Shown piece after piece: positions 43,812 through 53,596 of a stretch of 64,000 nucleotides of DNA. Position numbers and translations under genes: made by a program. Origin of the DNA: CAZELM01 sp964512995. Its GTDB lineage: Bacteria > CSSED10-310. Under the pieces are notes generated by a model. The model had not been told where the DNA came from. It was given only the letters and a program-made list of their open reading frames with translations, and ran no database searches. Where the stretch lies: positions 1 through 64,000 of the forward strand of contig CAZELM010000017.1 of NCBI GenBank assembly GCA_964512995.1, written 5' to 3'. How positions within the stretch are numbered: position 1 is the stretch's first letter; every line of letters begins with the position of its first letter.

Positions 43812-44570
43812 ATGCCAATCACGATGGTGAAAAAGCCGCATCGCTCCCCGACATGGAGCATCGTATTCATGGGAGTAATCATGGGTATCTTCGGATACTC
43901 ATCCATTGTTTCAGCAATCACCACTGGTGACCCGACCTCATTACCCAATCAGTTTATCCTCGGAATCGGGGGGGAGTTCGAAGTCAACACGCGAGAAATG
44001 GACAATGAAACCAATATAAAAAGCTCCCGGATTCTCGGTCGCATCAACTACTCGATTCTTAACGACTTGGGCGTTTACGCAAAAATCGGCCTCTTTCAGA
44101 CAGAGAATCATCTGGGAGATAGCTCCGATTGGGGATTAGGTGTCGGATTTGGTGTTCGGGGGTATTTCGCAGAATTTCAAAAGGGGAACATCCGCATTGG
44201 AGGCGATGCCCAAATTTTCAGCTCCAAGGTCAACAGCTCCTATCAGCAATTTAACGAAGGAGTGACATATGATGAAAGCATCACATGGACCGAATACCAG
44301 GCTTCCGTTGTGATTTCCTGGCGAGCGTATGCACCGCTCCATGTCACAACCGGAATTCAGTTTTCAAAAATCGACCTGGAATACGATATCGACAAATTCG
44401 ATTGGCAGCATCAATGGATCATTGAAGAGTCGCGTGATCTGCATGAGGATCAGAACATTGCCTTGCTCTGGGGCTGCACTTATAACCTCGTAGAAAATGT
44501 TCAACTCTATGCTGAATTACAGGCTCTTTCGGGATTGAGCGGATCGGTCGGATTCCATTTTTATTTTTAA
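43812..44570 (+). CDS. Probable outer-membrane beta-barrel protein
   Basis: A 252-residue protein with a signal peptide (hydrophobic run at about 15-34, cleavage near VSA). The rest alternates polar and hydrophobic residues in strands with Gly and aromatic ends (FILGIGGEFEVN, LGRINYSIL, GLGVGFGVRGYF, YQASVVISWRAYA) and ends in GSVGFHFYF. A C-terminal Phe is the usual assembly signal for outer-membrane barrels. The size fits an eight- to ten-strand barrel. No function can be assigned. GAGAG stands before the first ATG; the second ATG, five codons in, is possible. Confidence 0.72.
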   Translation: MPITMVKKPHRSPTWSIVFMGVIMGIFGYSSIVSAITTGDPTSLPNQFILGIGGEFEVNTREMDNETNIKSSRILGRINYSILNDLGVYAKIGLFQTENHLGDSSDWGLGVGFGVRGYFAEFQKGNIRIGGDAQIFSSKVNSSYQQFNEGVTYDESITWTEYQASVVISWRAYAPLHVTTGIQFSKIDLEYDIDKFDWQHQWIIEESRDLHEDQNIALLWGCTYNLVENVQLYAELQALSGLSGSVGFHFYF

Positions 44571-44593
44571 GGCTCCGGATTGAGTCATCCACC

Positions 44594-46165
44594 TCAGGGT
44601 GAATGAGATTCTTTTTGCCATAACTCCAGATCGGAATATCCAGGGAACCGAAACGTGTCGATCCAGTGATACCGTTGTCGGAAATATTCCGAGTCGATCA
44701 ACAGTTTTTCAAACTCCCACAAGGGTTGATGGAGGAGTATATAATCCGGATGATGATTCCTCAGAAGCGATTCAAAGTCGGACTTGTACGTATAATGAGC
44801 GATATCCGGCGTGACCAGTCCGAGTGGATCGATAATAGTTCTTTCGGAGAAATACCCCAATACTCCGACCTCAAAACAACACAGAGTCGCATTTTTGGAA
44901 GTCATTTCATTGATTGCAATACCAGCTTGTTTGTAAGCTTCTTCCCGAACTCCCATGTCCGCATGACTGGCTATCCAGAATTTATTCCACTGTGGGATCA
45001 GAAAAACTGAACTGAGCGCCAGAATCCGTGCATACAGAAAAAACCGTGAATTTAATTTGCTCCAGATGGATCCGGTCAGCAGCATCACGGAAACGATACC
45101 GGGACCCCAAAGTCGGGCATCACGAGGAATCGGACAATGATAGAGCTGGTAGAGGATCAACTGCGTTCCGATTCCGCCAGCCAGTATCAACAGCAAACCA
45201 ATCCGATGGACACGCGAACCGGCAGCTCCTTCAGTCACTCCGATCCAGGTTATTATGACGATACACACATCCAATGGCGCATAATACCAGTGATAGTTTG
45301 GAACTCCCAGGATATGATATGCAATCGATAACAAGATGCCCCAAAACACGAAGGCTCCCATTGCCTGATATCGCCGAACATTCACTGCCAATGTGACAGA
45401 TCCCCACAGAAGGATGATAATCAGCGGAAAATTGTAGGAGATGTATGAGCCGATCCAATGGATCAGTCCATTGGAGAAAGTCGGCCACATCCCAGATACT
45501 CCTTGAGCCAACTTGACAGTGAATGTCTGAGGAAACAGCGAACCGAAGTGTAATTCTTCATACAAGAGCCAAGGACTCACCGGTAAGAGAAATGCACCGA
45601 TTCGTCGAAATCCCGATGACCATGTTTTGGGGTACCAGATCAGATTGGCTAATATCCACAGAATGATGCCTTCCGGACGGGCGAGGACCGTGAATCCTGC
45701 CAGGATGTTGCTCCAAAACTCTGATTTCCGCTGAAATAAATAGATGGTTCCTGTCGCACAACAAATGAAAAGAGTCGATTCCATGCCGACATATGAGACG
45801 AAATGAGATGAAAAAATCATCGCAGCCAATACCGCCACTCCACTGAGCCAAAAACCAGCAGACGCGAACAACATCGCGCAAATCCATCCCGTCAGACCGA
45901 GAAGAACATACGACACTATTCGAGCGGTATCCGGGATCATCTGCGGTGATGGAGATAAAATACTCAGCGACAGGGTCCATAAAGGGGAAGTAGTACCATT
46001 ATGAACCTCTCCTGGGTTGTAACAATAACAGCCCAATTGCCGGATATTGCTGGCGTACCGGTAATAGATATACGCATCATCAAACTGCCAGTTCTCCGTT
46101 ATGTGGTACACAAAAAGACTCCCCAGGATCGCACTGACAAACGTTAATCCGGCAGTGAGATTCAT
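44594..46165 (-). CDS. GT-C type polytopic membrane glycosyltransferase
   Basis: A 523-residue protein with ten or more membrane helices. Early in the protein WQFDDAYIYYRYASNI is followed by YNPGEVHNGTTSPLWTL, a pattern I associate with membrane glycosyltransferases of the GT39/ArnT-like group; the Asp-Asp pair would be catalytic. A C-terminal soluble part (from about 430) contains CCFEVGVLGYFSERTIIDPLGL, also usual for this group. The start at 46165 has AGGA 5 nt before the ATG; the open frame runs to 46255 and might be used. It is convergent with the barrel gene. Confidence 0.75.
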   Translation of the reverse strand: MNLTAGLTFVSAILGSLFVYHITENWQFDDAYIYYRYASNIRQLGCYCYNPGEVHNGTTSPLWTLSLSILSPSPQMIPDTARIVSYVLLGLTGWICAMLFASAGFWLSGVAVLAAMIFSSHFVSYVGMESTLFICCATGTIYLFQRKSEFWSNILAGFTVLARPEGIILWILANLIWYPKTWSSGFRRIGAFLLPVSPWLLYEELHFGSLFPQTFTVKLAQGVSGMWPTFSNGLIHWIGSYISYNFPLIIILLWGSVTLAVNVRRYQAMGAFVFWGILLSIAYHILGVPNYHWYYAPLDVCIVIITWIGVTEGAAGSRVHRIGLLLILAGGIGTQLILYQLYHCPIPRDARLWGPGIVSVMLLTGSIWSKLNSRFFLYARILALSSVFLIPQWNKFWIASHADMGVREEAYKQAGIAINEMTSKNATLCCFEVGVLGYFSERTIIDPLGLVTPDIAHYTYKSDFESLLRNHHPDYILLHQPLWEFEKLLIDSEYFRQRYHWIDTFRFPGYSDLELWQKESHSP

Positions 46166-46297
46166 TCCGATCCTATCGAATCTGATCTTCTGATGTATCC
46201 TTTCGGTTATCAGACCCATTGAATGCGTATATGGCCTTTCTGAAACGATCCCCATCCCAAACAGGGGCTTTATTATTAAACAATATTTTTTGAAGTT

Positions 46298-46328
46298 TTG
46301 ACATTATCCTTGAAAAAACAGATATTAT
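46298..46328 (+). promoter_or_regulatory. Candidate promoter for the 110-residue orphan gene
   Basis: A perfect TTGACA (46298-46303) with GATATT 17 nt later (46321-46326) or TATTAT 19 nt later (46323-46328). It lies in an AT-rich stretch and gives a leader of roughly 40 nt before 46374. Confidence 0.5.
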
Positions 46329-46373
46329 TAATAGAGCGATCTTTCTAAAAATGTTTTCCAAAGGGGGGAGTTT

Positions 46374-46706
46374 ATGCACGCATATATCGTTCTGGTCGGG
46401 AATGGACCCACCGTCGTCATCACGCGCCTGGATTCAGAGAAAACCGTTTCCAATTTGATATGGAGAGGTTTCCGCGATTTTAATCTCTATGAAATTTCGC
46501 CAGAATTCATGGATGATCTGAGGAAAGATGTCGGAGAGAGAACATGGGAAAATACGCTTCAGGAGTTGAATGATGAATGGCCGGTACGCGTTGTCGATCG
46601 AGATTCCAGCCGGGCATTTTATGACTTTCAACTGTTTGCACTGGATATACCGGTCGCAAAAGTCCGTGATAGAAAACGAATACCGATCCATACGACGAAC
46701 GGATGA
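46374..46706 (+). CDS. Small protein of unknown function
   Basis: A 110-residue soluble protein, not recognised. It starts with a beta-strand-like YIVLVGNGPTVVITRLD, then a helix and acidic segment (EFMDDLRKDVGERTWENTLQELNDEW), and another strand (PVRVVDRDSSRAFYDF). A strong purine-rich ribosome binding site (GGGGGGAG) precedes the ATG, and a good promoter lies upstream, so I think it is a real, independently expressed gene. It sits alone on the plus strand between two minus-strand membrane glycosyltransferase genes. Confidence 0.65.
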   Translation: MHAYIVLVGNGPTVVITRLDSEKTVSNLIWRGFRDFNLYEISPEFMDDLRKDVGERTWENTLQELNDEWPVRVVDRDSSRAFYDFQLFALDIPVAKVRDRKRIPIHTTNG

Positions 46707-46747
46707 TCGAACAAATCTATCGAAGGAACCTTGTACAACAGCCTGAC

Positions 46748-48709
46748 CTAAGGAAATACACGTGTTTTTTCCCATTCAATCTGCTGGCGGACGATCGTTT
46801 CTTCTGAAAAAAAACCCAATTGCTTTAAACAATCCGCACGAATCTGATGGGCGCGGGTGGATTCCAGGGCAAGCTTCATTCCGAGATCGAGAGCTGTTGT
46901 CACAGCTTCGAGTGCATCGGCATAGTCGGGGGGTTGTTTTTGGTATGCCGCGATGGCCAAATTGAATACGGGATCCGGATTTCTTGGAAATTGATGGTGC
47001 AGCCGGGCAAATATGTGGACTGCGCCCGGACGATTTCCAGAATGCCATAACACCAATGCCATGGCCATTTCCTTCTGAAATCGTTCCAATGGCGTTCTCG
47101 GCTGAATGATCTCCAGTTCGTTCCATGGCCATAAACCGCCTGCCTTCTGCTGCTCCTGTATTGCCAGTGTTTCTTCTCCAAGGGCGTTATACAGGATTGC
47201 CATATTCGCATGAGCTTCAGATGTCTCAAAGGGATTTAAAACAACCGCTTTCTGGAAATGTTCCAAAGCACCCCGAATATCTTTGGCATGCATGGCGGCA
47301 AGTCCTTTCATGGTACAGAGGAATGCCGGTGATTGAATATCCCGATGATACTTGATATTATCATCCTCATAAGTGACCAAGGTAATGATTCCCATGGCAA
47401 AGACCACGTTCAGCCATATTTGATCATCCTTTCTGCGATACTGCTCCCACAGTCGGGTGACCGCTTCGGCTGCAAATATAGCCAGCATGGGAGCCATGGA
47501 GATGCGCAGGCGGCCGTTTACATAGAAACCGATTCCTGTCATCAAATGGGGGATGAGAAAACTCAACAGAAGATAATAGTTGAGATCTTTGCGAGTGGAA
47601 ATGCAGATCCCCAGAATTCCCAATGCTGTTAATACTCCGAAATTTAAAAAAAACGGGAAGCGGTCCCGAATACGATTTTCCGCTGAAACCAATGAGGCGG
47701 TATCATATACTTCATACTGATTGATCAAGTAGAGGCTTTTTTTTATCCAGAACACGATCGATTCCAGAGGCTCTCTCATGAGATAGCGCCATGCTTCCCG
47801 AGAATAAAATGCCGATACGTCCCGGTAACCCATTGTATGACCTTCGGCCCGTTCGGCCAGGAATCTGAAAATCGCATGCTCCACAGGAATATGAATCGGA
47901 CCGGATTGGATATAACTATTTTCGATCTGAGTCAGTGCTGGAGGTGGTGAGTATCCGAGACCCGTCGCTCGGAAATTATTGGATGAATAAAAGACACTGC
48001 CACCGGATGAAGTAACAGGAATGAACTCCCCAGAAAGTCGATAATTTGCATAGGTGATTGGGAAAACCGGCAGAAGCACACTCACCACGAAAAAAAAACA
48101 TCGCTTTAATTTTGCCGGCAGCATCTCCCGGCGAATCAGATAAATCAGAGCAATCATCGGAATCAATATCATGGAATTGGGTCGAATGCCGATTCCGAGT
48201 CCAAGGAAGCAGCCACCGATAACGACCCTGCCAATGGACGAGTTATTCAGGTCTGCGATCAGAAACCATAACGCAATCAAATGGAGCAGAATGTCCAAAG
48301 AAACTGTCACCATATCACTTTCATAAACGAGCATCGGTCGGAGGCAGGTAAAAAGAAAGCCAGCCAATATCCCACACTTTCGACCAAACAGGATCATGGT
48401 CAAAGCGGTGACAATGACTGTGGACAAAACACCCATCCCCAGTTGGAGACAACGAATCAGATCGATGTTTTCGCCGAAAAGCTCCAACAAAACAGACATG
48501 AAGACCGAATACACAGGGCTCGAGGAGAAGGGAGCATCCATTGTCCCGTCACAGATCATCCGTCCCAGTGTGATATACTTCTGGAAAAATGGCTGACCGG
48601 ATTGCAGGATACCCACTCCAATCCGGACGACAAGAGCGATCAGCATCACCAGAATTAAATCTGTCCGGTGGAATTTCCGGGAGGAGGGGTGTTTTATGAC
48701 AATGTTCAT
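46748..48709 (-). CDS. GT-C type membrane protein with C-terminal TPRs
   Basis: A 653-residue protein. Residues 15-430 hold about ten membrane helices of a PMT/ArnT-like enzyme (a dolichyl- or undecaprenyl-phosphate-sugar transferase), with APFSSSPVYSVFMSVLLELFG-type loop and helix at about 60 but no clear Asp-Asp. Residues 465-650 are soluble TPR repeats (AAMHAKDIRGALEHFQKAV, SEAHANMAILYNALGEETLAI, PVFNLAIAAYQKQPPDYADAL). Fusion of a GT-C core with TPRs is known in several phyla. The start at 48709 has GAGGG 8 nt upstream. It is 31 nt downstream of pcm. Confidence 0.75.
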   Translation of the reverse strand: MNIVIKHPSSRKFHRTDLILVMLIALVVRIGVGILQSGQPFFQKYITLGRMICDGTMDAPFSSSPVYSVFMSVLLELFGENIDLIRCLQLGMGVLSTVIVTALTMILFGRKCGILAGFLFTCLRPMLVYESDMVTVSLDILLHLIALWFLIADLNNSSIGRVVIGGCFLGLGIGIRPNSMILIPMIALIYLIRREMLPAKLKRCFFFVVSVLLPVFPITYANYRLSGEFIPVTSSGGSVFYSSNNFRATGLGYSPPPALTQIENSYIQSGPIHIPVEHAIFRFLAERAEGHTMGYRDVSAFYSREAWRYLMREPLESIVFWIKKSLYLINQYEVYDTASLVSAENRIRDRFPFFLNFGVLTALGILGICISTRKDLNYYLLLSFLIPHLMTGIGFYVNGRLRISMAPMLAIFAAEAVTRLWEQYRRKDDQIWLNVVFAMGIITLVTYEDDNIKYHRDIQSPAFLCTMKGLAAMHAKDIRGALEHFQKAVVLNPFETSEAHANMAILYNALGEETLAIQEQQKAGGLWPWNELEIIQPRTPLERFQKEMAMALVLWHSGNRPGAVHIFARLHHQFPRNPDPVFNLAIAAYQKQPPDYADALEAVTTALDLGMKLALESTRAHQIRADCLKQLGFFSEETIVRQQIEWEKTRVFP

Positions 48710-48740
48710 CGGTCGTTCCCTCGGGAATCCCTCCACGCGA

Positions 48741-49487
48741 TCACCTCGATCGTTGAACTCTGCCGGTCATGGGAACAAACCGGACATCCAGGTTCTTTTG
48801 GCATGAGATAATTCCATTCTGTTTGGTATATAGTACCAATTCCTGCCATTGTTCACCTTCAGGAACAACCATCCTGCCATCTTCTGCCAACTGGAGTAAC
48901 AAGGGTGGAGGGACTTTCGGTGGGGCGCAGGTCAGAATAATCCTGGTAAATGGGGATGCCTCCACCCAACCATCGAACCCATCCATACAGCGAGCATGGA
49001 TGTTCTGGTATCCAAACTCCTGGAATCGACAGACAGCCAACCTATACAGATCGTAGATAATCTCAAGCGTATACACTTCCTGCACGATCTCCGCAAGAAC
49101 AACGGTCTGATATCCACAACCCGTACCGATTTCAAGAACCCGATCTTCAGGGGTTAATTGCAGCAACTCAGACATCACAGCGACAATGTATGGCTGAGAG
49201 ATGGTCTGACCTTCCGGGATCGGCAGTGCACAATCATCGTAACTTTGGGAACGAACCGATTCTGGGACAAAGAGGTGCCTTGGAATCCTCCGCATTGCAG
49301 CCAGCACCTGCTGATCCCGGATTCCTCGGGATTCAATCTGATCGCGGACCATCTGGATCCGCTTGATATCTTCCCAATGAGCTGTTCCCGGTTTCACTGA
49401 TGAAAGATCATACCTTTCCGAACCCACCTGGTCAGACCACGATGGCTGCCTCCCGTCTTCCCTTAACACCAAACCGTTCTGTATCAA
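48741..49487 (-). CDS. pcm: Protein-L-isoaspartate O-methyltransferase
   Basis: A class I SAM methyltransferase that repairs isoaspartyl residues in damaged proteins. Hallmarks are RHLFVPESVRSQSYDDCALPIPEGQTISQPYIVA (split over about residues 70-105) and the SAM motif LEIGTGCGYQT (about 118), then ILTCAPPKVPPPLLLQL. The start is uncertain: the frame opens with TTG at 49487 without a ribosome binding site, and the family core begins about residue 46 at MVRDQIESRGI (49352), so the true protein may be about 203 residues. It lies between ornithine aminotransferase and the GT-C/TPR gene. Confidence 0.88.
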   Translation of the reverse strand: MIQNGLVLREDGRQPSWSDQVGSERYDLSSVKPGTAHWEDIKRIQMVRDQIESRGIRDQQVLAAMRRIPRHLFVPESVRSQSYDDCALPIPEGQTISQPYIVAVMSELLQLTPEDRVLEIGTGCGYQTVVLAEIVQEVYTLEIIYDLYRLAVCRFQEFGYQNIHARCMDGFDGWVEASPFTRIILTCAPPKVPPPLLLQLAEDGRMVVPEGEQWQELVLYTKQNGIISCQKNLDVRFVPMTGRVQRSR

Positions 49488-49535
49488 TGTTCACAGGGAA
49501 TGAGTCAGGGAAGCAAATCCGTTACTGAAATGAGT

Positions 49536-50759
49536 TTATAATGTGGTCAGAACTTTCCGTATTTTTTCCAGCGCCCAATCCAGTTCTTCTTTTGTGATCA
49601 CGAGCGGGGGGGCCAACCGGATGATGTTTACATGCGTTTCTTTGCACAACAGGCCTTCCTGCATCAAGGCTTCGCAGAAACGGCGAGCGCCGCCAGCAGA
49701 TTGTTTCAACACGATGCCGATCCAAAGACCTTTGCCACGATACTTCTCCACATGAGGGCTATTGATCCGATTGAGTTGTGTCATCAGATAGTCGCCCAAT
49801 TCCGCACTCCGTTCCACTAATTTTTCATCGACGAGCACACGCAAGGACTCTCGTGCTACGGCACATCCCAGCGGTGCTCCACCGTATGTCGATCCATGAT
49901 CGCCGGGATGGAACAGGCCGAGGATGTCTTTGGAAGCCAACACAGCAGACACCGGAACGGTTCCGCCGGACAGCGCTTTCCCAATGATGACCATGTCGGG
50001 TTTTACACCTTCGTGGTCGCAAGCGAACATTTTCCCTGTCCGTCCCAATCCGGACTGAATTTCATCAGCAATAAAAAGGACGTTGTGTTTCTTGCAGATG
50101 TCATAGGCGGTTTTCAGATAACCCGTGGGAGGCACATCCACGCCACCTTCGCCTTGAATCGGCTCAACTAAAAATGCTGCGGTATTTTTGGTGATGGCTT
50201 TTTCCAAAGCATCCGCGTCGCCATAGGGAATGATTTTAAAGCCGGGCGTCAATGGTCCAAAATCCTTTTTATAGGCCGGTTCGGTCGAGAAAGATACGAT
50301 TGTTGTAGTTCTGCCATGAAAGTTGTTTTCGCAACAAATAATCTCTGCCTGATCGTTTTCGATGCCTTTGACCTGGTAACCCCAGCGCCGGATGGATTTG
50401 ATTGCCGTCTCTACCGCTTCCGCTCCTGTATTCATCGGGAGTATCATGTCAAATCCAAACAACTCACATGCTTCTCGTGCCAATAACGGCCACTGATTAT
50501 TCCGGAATGCCCGGGATGTAAGAGTCAATGTATCTGCCTGTTCTTTGAGTGCTGCAATGATGCTTGGATGACAATGCCCCTGATTGACTGCAGAGTATGC
50601 AGCCAGAAAGTCCATATATCGCTTTCCTTCGACATCTTCCACCCAGACACCCTGTGCTTTGCAGATGACCACATCCAGCGGATGATAATTATGCGCACCG
50701 AACTGATCTTCAATTCTGATATAATCATTTGTTTTCATGTTTGAATGAGTATTGGCCAT
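49536..50759 (-). CDS. rocD: Ornithine aminotransferase
   Basis: A 407-residue class III PLP aminotransferase converting ornithine and 2-oxoglutarate to glutamate semialdehyde and glutamate. The sequence YMDFLAAYSAVNQGHCHP, MNTGAEAVETAIK, ENNFHGRTTTIVSFS, VEPIQGEGGVDVP, FIADEIQSGLGRTGKMFA, the PLP lysine in IIGKALSGG and GSTYGGAPLGCAVA all follow the ornithine aminotransferase pattern rather than acetylornithine or GABA enzymes. AGGAGGG is 4 nt before the ATG. Links arginine/ornithine breakdown to proline or glutamate. An 18-bp AT palindrome lies in its leader. Confidence 0.94.
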   Translation of the reverse strand: MANTHSNMKTNDYIRIEDQFGAHNYHPLDVVICKAQGVWVEDVEGKRYMDFLAAYSAVNQGHCHPSIIAALKEQADTLTLTSRAFRNNQWPLLAREACELFGFDMILPMNTGAEAVETAIKSIRRWGYQVKGIENDQAEIICCENNFHGRTTTIVSFSTEPAYKKDFGPLTPGFKIIPYGDADALEKAITKNTAAFLVEPIQGEGGVDVPPTGYLKTAYDICKKHNVLFIADEIQSGLGRTGKMFACDHEGVKPDMVIIGKALSGGTVPVSAVLASKDILGLFHPGDHGSTYGGAPLGCAVARESLRVLVDEKLVERSAELGDYLMTQLNRINSPHVEKYRGKGLWIGIVLKQSAGGARRFCEALMQEGLLCKETHVNIIRLAPPLVITKEELDWALEKIRKVLTTL

Positions 50760-50836
50760 AGTTCCCTCCTTTTAAGAATCCATACGGATTGTTTGAACCC
50801 TAAGGATTTTATCGAAAAGGCCGGGATATACAAGTA

Positions 50837-50854
50837 TTTTTTATCGATAAAAAA
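50837..50854. repeat. 18-bp perfect AT palindrome
   Basis: TTTTTTATCGATAAAAAA, located between the vWA-protein gene and rocD on the same strand. With a 4-nt loop it could form a weak AU hairpin. It might be a regulator site for rocD or a poor terminator; I cannot decide. Confidence 0.4.
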
Positions 50855-50888
50855 ACCGATCCCACTCTGAAGACAAGGAGTGAACAGA

Positions 50889-53339
50889 CTAATAACCCCA
50901 GCCGAACTGGTAAAAACCATAATCTCCAATCACATGCTGGACGGAGGGATCTGTAATGGCACCATACCAGAAAATGCCTCCCGCCTGACCGACTCCAGCC
51001 GGCCAATAAAACTGTGGGATGATATTCACCAAGGTCTGACCCAACGGGATATACGGTAGGATGTATAAATAATTATCAAACGTCTGATTGAAACTTGGAG
51101 CGAAAAAAATGGATCCATAAACATCCAATAAGATAAACAACGGATATCCATCCAATGGTTCCGGCTCAGCATTACACACGATCGCACGGCAAAAACAGAG
51201 ATCTCCCGGTCGAAAATATTCCGAAGGCATGATAATCTGTACGTTGGTCGAGGAACATACATTTGTGGGAGTTGGTGTTACTGTATAGGTGGGCCGCTGT
51301 GTGGGAACAGGTGTCGGTGTTGAAGTCGCACGTGGGGTTCGCGTGGGCGTCGCATCAGTCGGAACTGGTGTTGGTGAAAATATGGGAGTTGGTGTCTGAG
51401 TCGACTGGCACTCACAGATCGTATCCGGCGAATCGATCCGGACGACCTGGGATCCGAACAGAACAGCATCACCGATAACAGCCGGCTCAACATAATTGAC
51501 ACCGCACGCCGAATCCTGGGGGACCTGGAGAAACAAATCGAAAAAAACATTGGTCGGAAGTGTCAGATCTTCGATATATAACGGCGACAGCCACTGATAA
51601 AATGGATCCTGCTCCGGTAACATCATCTGAATGGTCAGGGTGCTGATATGAGAAGCAGCCTGAAATACTAGGTCACTCACAGCAACGGGGATCTGACTGG
51701 CATCGACCAGATTGAATGATGCTCCTCCCGTAAAGGGAGTCCAATATTCCCAGTATTGCCGATATCCTTCATCGCCACTGAAGATGGAAAGGATCGTATC
51801 GTTCTGTTCGATACAATTCATGAGGACAGAATGAAAATCAAGATCATCTGCTGTTCCGAGTATCTGATCTCTTCCGGGATCCCATCCGGTGGAAAAAACC
51901 CGGTCTTGATGTGGCTGGAGTGGTTTGATTTTGGGTATTGTCCGCCCCGGCGGCAGATCACTCTCATCAATCAGTTCATCGAGATCACAATCATGGGGCA
52001 GATTATCACCAACAAGCAGGATAATTTTCTTTGCATACGGCCGGAATTCCAACGTACCATCACTGTACATCTCATGCAGAGCCCGTGCATAACATTCCGG
52101 ACCATCATGTCCGGAGATCAGTCCGATTTCCTGTATCTGATCCTTCAAATCCTCAAATTCATCCGTAAATGGGTAGATACAGCTATAGGGAAAATCAAAC
52201 ATATCTCCATAGACGCTGTTGTACCCGCACGAATCATAGCCCTGCGGGTAATCACCAAAAACACAAAACGCCATTCGCAGATCATTGATATAGCGTCGAA
52301 GCTGACGAACAATTTCCAGTAGATTTTCTTTGATATAGAAGAGCTCATCTCCCATACTGGACGTTATATCCAGCAAAATCACCACATCCGCTCGCTGAAT
52401 TCTGGGGAGCAGGTAGTAATGAACCACCTCATGATACGTTTCACCAGGGCATAAGGTAATATCCAGGAACGGTCGCGTCAGCAAAGAACACCTGGTTTGT
52501 TCATAAATTTGTGGACTATAGGCTGGACGAAGATCGATAACATACAGGAGTGCTTCGATAAATGTGCAGATTGAATCCACACGGATTTCTTCATGGATTT
52601 CATAGTTTGCTTCCGGATCGATGACCTCGCCCGATGGTGTCGCCCAGTTCAAAGCAGAAAAATAATGGTATGTGAAATCATGGTATTCGTGTCCTTGGTT
52701 ATACAGCAACCGTGCATCCTCCCCATACGAACACGCTGCAACCGTTGTTCCGGGGAGAGCTGCCATGAAATTCCGGGCATTATCAGAAACCCAGACCGTG
52801 ACCAGAGTGTGGAGGTTCAACACATTCATCATCAATCCAAGAGTCCCACCGGACATGATCTCACCCCATAGATAGAAATCGCTGTTACTCCCTTCAACAA
52901 ACGGAGACGTGACGAAAACAAACAACATGTCCTCCGGAGTCAGTGTCGTGAGAAGACGATCAAACGTGGTGGAGATATTCAGGGATGTCGCGGCTGCATC
53001 AATGTCAGCAGACCCATCTCCATCAAAATCCGGATCGGTGTTCGTTCCGTCCATCTGATCCGGAGCCGGATCCAGGCCGTCTGAACAGAAAACATGAATA
53101 TTGTCGGGTGAGTAATGGTAGTTATTCACCAATGTCCGATAAACAAATGCCAGATCGTTTCGATAGGCTGGACGATTCATCGAGATGTCACCTCCGCCGG
53201 CGATTAAAACCGCATGGAGATTATGAAGCAGATATCGCGAATCCGGATCGACCGGCCTTTCAGCGCTCCAACATTGACACGTGACAAACAGAATGGTGAT
53301 CGTCCAAATATCCCTCTTCAATAAACGATTTATATTCAT
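50889..53339 (-). CDS. Secreted protein: legumain-like fold, vWA domain and Thr-Pro linker
   Basis: An 816-residue secreted protein (signal peptide to about 26). Residues 38-265 resemble a C13/legumain caspase-like fold (HAVLIAGGG, NNYHYSPDNIHVFCSDG, LFVFVTS), but the places of catalytic His and Cys read TSPF and VWVSDNA, so it is probably not an active protease. Residues 318-580 are a von Willebrand A-like domain with a variant metal site DITSSMG (Thr for the first Ser). Residues 655-700 are a Thr-Pro linker. The last 115 residues match the C-terminal domain of the papain-family protein at 31954-33999 (LLDVYGSIFFAPSF, FYWPAGVG, FWYGAITD, ending WGY). GGGGAG precedes the ATG. Confidence 0.82.
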   Translation of the reverse strand: MNINRLLKRDIWTITILFVTCQCWSAERPVDPDSRYLLHNLHAVLIAGGGDISMNRPAYRNDLAFVYRTLVNNYHYSPDNIHVFCSDGLDPAPDQMDGTNTDPDFDGDGSADIDAAATSLNISTTFDRLLTTLTPEDMLFVFVTSPFVEGSNSDFYLWGEIMSGGTLGLMMNVLNLHTLVTVWVSDNARNFMAALPGTTVAACSYGEDARLLYNQGHEYHDFTYHYFSALNWATPSGEVIDPEANYEIHEEIRVDSICTFIEALLYVIDLRPAYSPQIYEQTRCSLLTRPFLDITLCPGETYHEVVHYYLLPRIQRADVVILLDITSSMGDELFYIKENLLEIVRQLRRYINDLRMAFCVFGDYPQGYDSCGYNSVYGDMFDFPYSCIYPFTDEFEDLKDQIQEIGLISGHDGPECYARALHEMYSDGTLEFRPYAKKIILLVGDNLPHDCDLDELIDESDLPPGRTIPKIKPLQPHQDRVFSTGWDPGRDQILGTADDLDFHSVLMNCIEQNDTILSIFSGDEGYRQYWEYWTPFTGGASFNLVDASQIPVAVSDLVFQAASHISTLTIQMMLPEQDPFYQWLSPLYIEDLTLPTNVFFDLFLQVPQDSACGVNYVEPAVIGDAVLFGSQVVRIDSPDTICECQSTQTPTPIFSPTPVPTDATPTRTPRATSTPTPVPTQRPTYTVTPTPTNVCSSTNVQIIMPSEYFRPGDLCFCRAIVCNAEPEPLDGYPLFILLDVYGSIFFAPSFNQTFDNYLYILPYIPLGQTLVNIIPQFYWPAGVGQAGGIFWYGAITDPSVQHVIGDYGFYQFGWGY

Positions 53340-53435
53340 GCAGTTACTCCCCTTACGGTTTGCCGGTTAAGCTTATCAAACATCACATGCTATCGATCGA
53401 ACAATGAAATGATCTGAAAGCGAACGGTTATTTTT

Positions 53436-53464
53436 ATTATATCAATTGACTCATGAAAGTGCAA
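53436..53464 (-). promoter_or_regulatory. Promoter of the legumain-like/vWA gene
   Basis: On the minus strand TTGCAC (53459-53464) is followed after 17 nt by a perfect TATAAT (53436-53441). The leader would be about 90 nt. Confidence 0.6.
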
Positions 53465-53538
53465 TAAAAAAACATTTAATTGTCGATAAATCGATATCTC
53501 GTAAGCTATAATCGATACATTGGCGCTCTATTTGTGAG

Positions 53539-53573
53539 AAAAAAAACGGAGTTTCCCGTGAAGGAAACTCCGT
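53539..53573 (-). terminator. Strong intrinsic terminator after the TonB-dependent receptor
   Basis: On the minus strand ACGGAGTTTCC pairs with GGAAACTCCGT (11 bp) around a 6-nt loop, followed by a run of eight T. It lies 24 nt after the receptor's stop codon. Confidence 0.93.
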
Positions 53574-53596
53574 CTCTTACTATAGCAATAAAGCTA

